From Panagrolaimus kolymaensis (Eukaryota > Nematoda > Chromadorea > Rhabditida > Panagrolaimidae): 64,000 bases of DNA. Below the pieces are notes generated by a model. That model did no database searches. It was not told the DNA's origin and worked only from the letters and a program-made list of their open reading frames with translations. The stretch is from assembly GCA_028622995.1 (NCBI GenBank), contig JAJQJQ010000050.1, positions 682,001 through 746,000 on the forward strand. The letters run 5' to 3'. Position 1 is the first letter of the stretch. The number at the start of each line of letters is the position of its first letter. Below, one piece after another: positions 58,005 through 64,000 of the stretch. The translations under genes and the position numbers were made by a program.

Positions 58005-58514
58005 TAAAATTTTTTCATTTTCTTTCCTTTATTTTTTTGATTTTTTTTGTCAAGCACATATTGAATATTAATTAAAACAATTTTTGTTATTGTGAAAAAA
58101 TAATAAAAAGTTAAATAATACAAAAAGAGTTTTCAAAAATATTTTTTCAAAAATTAATGCCACAAATAATTTGCTGCAATTAGAGTAAGAAAATATTATG
58201 TTAAGGTTGTCATTTAAAAAGTTGGGAATAATATTTCCTAATTTCTCCTGTTTTTTTTCTTCTTAGAAATATAATATATTAAATTATTGTTATTAGGATA
58301 TTTGTAAGCATTTGAGTTCATCGCAGTTTTAAAAATCCTCCACAAGCGATAGATAATCATAAACTAATTCCTAAAAAATAAATAAAAACATCACCATGGA
58401 TGTTTTCATTTCTGCTAGTTTGTTTGAATCTTAATTTTCTTTTTGATTTTTTTGATTTTTGACATCAACTTTTCAAAGTTGTCTTCAACTTCATTAAATA
58501 TTTGATATTCATAT
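58005..58514. other. Spacer between the tRNA and a miniature element
   Basis: No gene is supported. The first bases contain the polymerase III terminator. The last eight bases, 58507-58514, are the left copy (ATTCATAT) of the target duplication of the adjacent element. Confidence 0.5.
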
Positions 58515-58732
58515 TAGGGCTGCTCGATCGATCGTGGTTCGGAGCTCGGATGGTCAGATTTTTGGCTATTTTGTCCGAACATTGTTCGGATGTTCGGATT
58601 AAAAAAAGGGAAATTTTTACGTCTCCGAACATTGTTCGGCGATCGGATGTTCGGAAGTTCGGCCTTTTTTTGCCAAAAATGTTCGGAGATCGGATGTTCG
58701 GATCCCCCAAAAGGCAAGATCGAGCAGCCCTG
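58515..58732. mobile_element. hAT-like miniature inverted-repeat element (218 bp)
   Basis: The ends are 15-bp inverted repeats, TAGGGCTGCTCGATC and its complement GATCGAGCAGCCCTG, differing only at the outermost base. The flanking ATTCATAT at 58507-58514 and 58733-58740 is a perfect 8-bp duplication, the size made by hAT transposases. The interior is built from repeats of the type CGGATGTTCGGA in both orientations and encodes nothing. It must depend on a transposase supplied elsewhere. Confidence 0.85.
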
Positions 58733-58740
58733 ATTCATAT

Positions 58741-59412
58741 CAAAATATTGTAATCAACTAAAGAATTTTGTATATTTTTTAAAATGGCTAAAAATAGAGA
58801 ATCTTGAAAAGGCCTTTTCTATTTTAAATAAAAACTTTCAAACAAAAAGTGTAAACATAAATCCTTAACATGTCTTTTAAGTGTAGTTCCAAACAAGAAT
58901 CTGAAGCCGAAGCTGGAACTACTTTAGAGTGTTTCTTAGATTTATGATTGAAAATTAAAAAAAATACTATTCACTGATCTCATTATTCGATATGAAATGA
59001 TCACTATCTTTATAAATGTGAAGTTCTAAACAAAAGGTAAATTATTTCTTCAAAAATGATGTGTATATTTGGACTTGCAGTTGGTGATGATCCTTATATT
59101 TTTTGTTATTCATTTAATCATTAGTATTGTAACGTTAACAAATTACAAGAGTATAAAATGTGCCTTGCAAAATTTGTTACGTAAAACCAACAAAGTTATG
59201 TTACTTTAATTGTAATTTTTTAAATAAATTTATCGCATCTTTTTTTATTCATACAATTTGATTACTAGGTTTTAAAAAAAATTACTAAAATTAGAAAAAT
59301 GAATTTTTGGAGTTAGTATATGACAAGTTTAATATAAAAATTAAAAATAGGTATAAAGAGCTATATAATAAAGGAGGATATAAAGGAAGAATTTCATTCT
59401 TCTGATTATGTT
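58741..59412. other. Intergenic region between the miniature element and the TPR-SET gene
   Basis: No gene is seen. It should include the 3' untranslated region of the minus-strand TPR-SET gene on its right side. The sequence is AT-rich without repeats that I can recognise. Confidence 0.5.
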
Positions 59413-62284
59413 TCAACAAAGATTTAAACCTTTCATAGTTTTAGCCATTTCCGGATAAAGCATTTCGAAATGTTCCATATCAGTGCATAAACTAAGTTCA
59501 AATGCTTTTCGAATGGCTTCTTGACCCTTGGAAAAATCTCCATTTGAAAAATAGCTATGTGCAAGAGATAATGTAGTTTCTGCTATATCAAAAACATAAA
59601 GGAGTTCATCACCCATTAAAGTCATAGCTTCTTCTAAATATTTGATGCTCTTTGTTGCATTACCCATGCTATAATACATTGCAGCTAATAAATTTAGCAT
59701 TTGAATTAAATTAATTTTAAATTCATTTCTTTTACCATAACTTTTGCGCATCTGAAAAAAGGTTAATCAATAAATAACTACAATTTTTTTGAGTGTTGAT
59801 TAGGGTTGTCGAATTTCCCGGGAAAAATCGGGAAATTTTTTTTGACAACCCTAGTGTTGATTACCTTTTCTAAAAGAACTTCACATTTAGTAACTACATT
59901 TGTGGTAAATGTTTTGTTTGTTCCAACACATTGATTAAATTCTTCCAAGAGTTGACTTCGCTTTTTGCAGTTTGGATCATTTGCATCCGCTTTACAAAGT
60001 ATGCATTGACAGGAAAATTTCCAAGATTTAAATTTCGAGGCGCGTTCAGAAAATTCAATCAATGGTGATTTGTATGAAAGAAAAATTTCTTCGCCTTTTT
60101 TAATATTTGTGGCAGCATGAATAACCATAACATCTCCATAAAAAGTTCGGTGAGCGTTGGCTAAAAATGTTTCAAAAAATTTGAGTATTTGAGAGAATTA
60201 ATTTTGAATGTAGTTACAAAATTGTAGTTTTACTGAAGTAAAAAAGAGCGAAGACTTTTTGAACTATTCTATGAAGAAAAAAATGTAAGTTTTTTGATTC
60301 TGCGTTTTTGGAAAGTTAAATGAAAGTTGAGAAACACTACCCGACATCCTCCGTCCTTTTAATGAGTTAAAACATACCAATGCATGAATGATTAAAATAT
60401 GATGGAAGGACAAATAAAAGACAATAATCAGAACCAATTAATTTGTTCATTCCATCTTGCATATCCGATTTTTGATCATCGGAACCAAATCGATTGAGCG
60501 CGCTAATTCGTTGAATCCGAGCTGCATCAATAACCCCTTAAATTTAATGACATATTTAGTTATAGCCTATAGTTTAATAAACAAACCTTCAGGAACTTCT
60601 TCTTTTGTTAAATCTCCAGCATACAAATCGTAAATTTCCTTTGATCTTTGTGGATTTTTTTGTAAATTTTCTATTGCTCGTATTACTTGCAACACTTGTG
60701 CAGCACCCTCACCTTCATTTCGAATTAAATTTATTGCCATTATAATTCCGTCATAATCTTTGCTATAACCCGATGCAAATGCTTTAGAAATAGCAATCAA
60801 AGTCCCTCGTTGAATATCTTTGGATGCTATGATACCACGACCTAAATCAAATAAATTTGCGATAACTAAAGTTTGTCCCAATATTATAGCCCACCTCAAT
60901 TTTCATTCCCCATTAAAAGTGTTTAACAAAAAGTTGTGAATGAAAATTGAACTGTGCCAGAATTCTGGAACATAGTTAACAAAGATAAACTTGGGAACCG
61001 AAAGCAACCTTTTCCGGGAATATTAGCAACTTCGATCGGTCCAATATAATCCGAAACATCAATATCAACGTTTTCTTTTTTGGATTCTAAATACATTGAT
61101 TTAAAATTAAAATTTCCAGTTTTTTGTTCATTCAAGCGTGTAATTGCTCTTTTAAGCTGTTCATTCGCAGAAGGGTTACTGGGAAATTTTTTCAAAACAT
61201 CAACAAAGTGTTTAGCAGCTTTTTCCCATTGATGCATTCCATAAGCAGCCAATCCCATTCTATAATGTAAAAATTTGTTAAATGCTAAATTTTTAAATTA
61301 ATATAAAAATTAACCTGTATAATGCCTTTTCAGGATCTCCACCTTTTTCCAATGCAACTTGTGCAGCATTGTAAGCCAAGTAAAAAGCACCTGTACGCAA
61401 ATAAGTTAATGATTTATTTAAATATAAGACTCCAGGCTCGGGATTGTAGCGAAGAGCTCTATCATACAATATTAATGCGCCATTATAATCTCCTTTAATA
61501 AAGCAGTCATTAGCCATTTTTTGAATTACTACAGTATCTTTGCTCATTTCTTTATACCTAAAAATTATTTATGTGTTAATTTTATTATATTAATTCTGTT
61601 AATTTAAACATACCATCGCTTAGCGCCAACTTTATTTAAAAGATCGTAATCAGTGGGATCAACAAAAATGACATCTGAGGGGGAATCAACGCGGATTGAT
61701 TGTGTTTTACTTTGTGAACCATATCGAAGCCAAGGTTCTTTAATAATTAAAATAGTTCCTTCCTTCAACCATTCAGCTTTATCAAGTTTGTAAGAAAAAT
61801 TATAAAATGATACATCTTCAACATCTTCTAAAAAATTATAGGACTACAAATAGAATAATTAAATATTTAAATTTTTACCATTTAAATCTTCAATTAATGT
61901 ACTAACACCAACCATTGGAACCGGCATAACAATAACTTTACAAACCAAATATCGTTCATTATGTACCATTGGAATTTTCATTTCACGCAAATTTATTGGT
62001 TTTAAATTTTCAAGCGGTAACTTGCAGCAGTGGGCAACACCTGAATTAAATTAAGTTTTGTTTTAAATTTTATAAATGTGCAAACCTGATAAAATTGTAG
62101 TTTTGAAAGCAATTTCTTTATCATTTTTAGGTTTAGGTTGTGAAGTCTGGCATTGCCACGATAAACGCTTAATAAGTGAATTTTGATATGGCCGTGGTTG
62201 TGGATAGCTTTGGTTTAAGCTAATTGTTGCTTTGGCATTATCCATTAATGTTTTAAAATAATTTGCCATTTGGTCCGGATCCAT
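59413..62284 (-). CDS. TPR and SET domain protein, putative lysine methyltransferase
   Basis: Nine exons on the minus strand join in frame: 62086-62284, 61879-62040, 61614-61827, 61315-61557, 61009-61259, 60587-60841, 60378-60536, 59865-60160 and 59413-59751, giving 705 residues. After a novel N-terminal region come TPR motifs (NDCFIKGDYNGALILYDRAL, YLNKSLTYLRTG, LAAYGMHQWEKAAKHFVDVL). The SET domain starts at GKGRGIIASKDIQRGTLI and contains NHSC, followed by ANAHRTFYGD and GEEIFLSYKS, with post-SET cysteines in CQCILC. C-terminal TPR-like helices follow. Unlike SMYD4-type proteins there is no MYND zinc finger. The SET core residues needed for SAM and lysine binding (NHSC, GEEI..Y) are present, so activity is plausible; the substrate is unknown. 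Confidence 0.85.
59801..59853. mobile_element. 53-bp hAT-like micro-element in intron 8 of the TPR-SET gene
   Basis: The ends TAGGGTTGTC and GACAACCCTA are perfect inverted repeats, extended inward by AATTTCCCG and CGGGAAATT. The flanks GTGTTGAT at 59793-59800 and 59854-59861 are identical 8-bp duplications. The insert sits just upstream of a splice site, so the host gene tolerates it. It encodes nothing and is little more than two terminal repeats. Confidence 0.8.
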
Positions 62285-63657
62285 TTTCTAAAAAGAAGAA
62301 TGTTTGATTTGAAAAAAAAATATACAAAAATGAATGAAGCCAAAATAGGAAAAAAACGAAAAATTAAAATAAAAGCTACAAAAGATTTACAAAAGTTTTA
62401 AATAAAATAAAAATCAAAGAAAATTTACTAAGATAAATTTACTAAATTTAGCGAGTTTCGGGGTAAGATATCGAAAAATAAACAACAACGAATGATTGGA
62501 AGAGCGCGAACGATGCACTGATGGCAAAATTGATCAAATTGCATTAAACCACATCAGCTTATCTATATCGCGCAAGAAACGGTAGTTGGCTGCAACCCAT
62601 GGCCAAATAGAGTGTGCATCCAAAATGAGAGTTTGGGGAGGAGTCACGAATTTTAGTTCTTTAGTAGCTGAATCATCCAAATATCAAAATGTGAATTTGG
62701 AAAAAATGTGCTGCCAGGTGCGACTAACGCCGATATCGAAAACATTCATTTTCTTTGCTTTCTCAAAATCAACAACTTTTTAATAAACAAAGAAAGCTCG
62801 CTAAAAGCGAGCGCCAAAAACGGATATATTTAGTCATTAGTTTTAAGAAAAAAATAAAAACGGAAAGTTTAAAAAAGTGCCCTTTAACAAACCAAAATAA
62901 GATCCAAAATAAGAAATGGCAAAAGATCAGTTAGAGTGAAAGCCTTGTCGGCTCAGACAAAGATTTAGGAAAGAAACAAAAATGAAAAACAACTTTTGGA
63001 TAAAATAAAGCAAAAATAGAATAAACTACAATACTCCAAACTTCAAAATATTTTGAAAAGAATTATTATATTTTTGACCTCTGAAGAAAATTAAAAAAGA
63101 AGACACCAAGGATTCAGAAATCCTCCCTTCTCAAAACAAAAATTCTGTTGTGAACAACAAGCATTTATCTGAAAATGTCGAAATTCAAAAAAGTCCATCC
63201 AATAAAAATGTAAATTTACTTTTTTGAACCAATCTTTTAAAAACAAAAATTTTTATTTTATCAACGAATGAGAAAACTTCTTCAACCAACAATTAATGTT
63301 TCTGAAACGAAACAAAAAGATAGCTGAGAAAAAACTTATATCAACGCTTTAAAAAATATTCGATCAAAGAAATAACTAACGGTATGGCTTCATATTATCC
63401 CTAAATTTTTCGAAAATACTTATTGCTTTGAATTTTGGCAAAGACAAAAATTTCTTAAAATTCTTTTTCTTTTTCTTTAAAAATTTTTTTCAAAACTCTT
63501 CTTCAATTTTTTTAAAATTATTTTATTCGATGTAATTTGTTTGTTTTTATTTGAAAGCTATGCAACGATTTTTTTATTTATTCAAAATATTTTTATTTCA
63601 TGAAAAGCTTTTTAAAAAACAATAAAACAAATTTTAAAAATTATAAGTATGTAAAGT
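62285..63657. other. Intergenic region upstream of the TPR-SET gene
   Basis: No gene is supported over about 1.4 kb. The promoter of the TPR-SET gene should lie near 62300-62800. Short open frames are translated AT-rich sequence. Confidence 0.45.
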
Positions 63658-63869
63658 TTATATTCTTTGACGAACTCCTAAATATGGAGGCGGATATGGT
63701 TCCTGATAACCGTATGTCATTGAGTATGGCTTAAAAGAATTATAATACTAATTTTTCTTTCATAAAAAAAGTGTTTGCAAAAACTTACGATTGTTTATTA
63801 TTTATTCTTGCTGTACCATATGTATATGTAGCTAAACTGCATAAATTATCCGTGGGTTCATGAATGGTA
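63658..63869 (-). CDS. Possible 3' exons of a minus-strand gene running off the window
   Basis: Two exon-like segments, 63789-63869 and 63658-63729, have consensus splice ends (TTTTTTAG, GTAAGT and TTTTAAG). The last can read PYSMTYGYQEPYPPPYLG and a short basic end to TAA at 63658-63660, but the first segment, open as TIHEPTDNLCSLATYTYG, joins it in a different frame (continuing past 63658). Which frame is used cannot be settled without the upstream exons, which lie outside. The Pro/Tyr-rich reading resembles tails of membrane proteins. Confidence 0.3.
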
Positions 63870-64000
63870 CTAAAAAATTAATTATAAATTAATAATTTAC
63901 TCTATTTTTACAATCATGACGTTAACATTTTTTATAAAGAGTATTATTGCAGCTTAAAAAACATAATTTTACTAAAACGAAGCAACAACAACGACAACGG

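Noticed and set aside
57914..58123. Minus-strand frame over the tRNA region
   Set aside because: It is the antisense of the tRNA-Arg gene and its flanks.
60842..60899. Apparent start of a SET protein frame reading MRWAIILGQTL
   Set aside because: This is the end of an intron; the acceptor at 60842-60843 joins GKG to RGIIASKD in frame, so the true start is at 62284.
1..64000. CRISPR arrays, bacterial operons, riboswitches or attachment sites
   Set aside because: Spliced genes, laminin-type EGF modules and the tRNA structure show nuclear animal DNA; no such prokaryotic feature was seen.

Overview
The window is strongly AT-rich animal DNA that looks like a nematode chromosome. Most introns are about 45-60 nt with GT donors and TTTTAG or TTTCAG acceptors, gene order is compact, and there is a clear UNC-6/netrin gene, an astacin relative, a nematode-type chemoreceptor remnant and many F-box-like paralogues. 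From memory, these F-box-like proteins resemble expansions in Panagrolaimus-type (Tylenchina) nematodes; this placement is inference. Exon coordinates below were read by hand and, unless stated, keep frame across every junction.

Layout. 352-3364 (+) is a TMEM245 homologue. 3.6-11.3 kb holds a family of small F-box-like genes: three intact copies on the minus strand (A 5189-6047, C 6870-7749, D 8243-9110), one copy lacking exon 1 (4439-4747) and one frameshifted distant copy on the plus strand (10810-11303). About 3 kb of intergenic DNA follows. 14673-18133 (+) is a ZYG-11/ZER-1 family substrate receptor. 18739-23709 is a complete Ty3/Gypsy LTR retrotransposon on the minus strand with matching LTRs and a 5-bp target duplication. 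23926-26572 (+) is a RING/IBR-like gene broken at a 12-A run, followed by a chemoreceptor remnant and a duplicate of the RING gene's own 3' end. 28082-29573 (+) is a short/branched-chain acyl-CoA dehydrogenase. 30010-31409 (+) is a lineage-specific gene with one in-frame TGA, and 31616-32363 (+) is an astacin relative without its zinc motif.

33099-44053 (+) is UNC-6/netrin, with long introns, one of which holds a palindrome of about 1 kb. 45393-45699 (-) is a very small two-exon gene. 47222-49644 (+) is a HAT-repeat-like protein fused in frame to the same F-box-like module seen at 5-9 kb. 49782-50656 (-) is a four-helix LAPTM-like protein. 52029-53284 (+) is a chimera of an F-box-gene fragment, a claudin-like four-helix protein and a cysteine-rich tail. 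53594-55210 (-) is a spermidine-synthase-fold methyltransferase-like protein. 55649-57138 (+) is an F-box-like gene followed 19 bp later by a SUMO-like ORF (57158-57466). 57932-58004 is tRNA-Arg(TCG). 59413-62284 (-) is a TPR-SET protein. Two hAT-like miniature elements with 8-bp target duplications lie at 58515-58732 and 59801-59853.

Themes. Several genes belong to protein-modification systems: a CUL2-type receptor, RING/IBR-like and F-box-like proteins, a SUMO-like protein and a SET protein. Many sit next to broken copies of themselves, so the region appears to be a site of duplication, gene conversion, exon capture and mobile-element insertion around conserved single-copy genes (netrin, TMEM245, ZER-1, ACADSB). 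The strongest candidates for something undescribed are the HAT/F-box fusion, the tetraspan protein with a CRC-like tail, the SUMO-like protein without a diglycine end, and the exon mosaicism of the F-box-like array.
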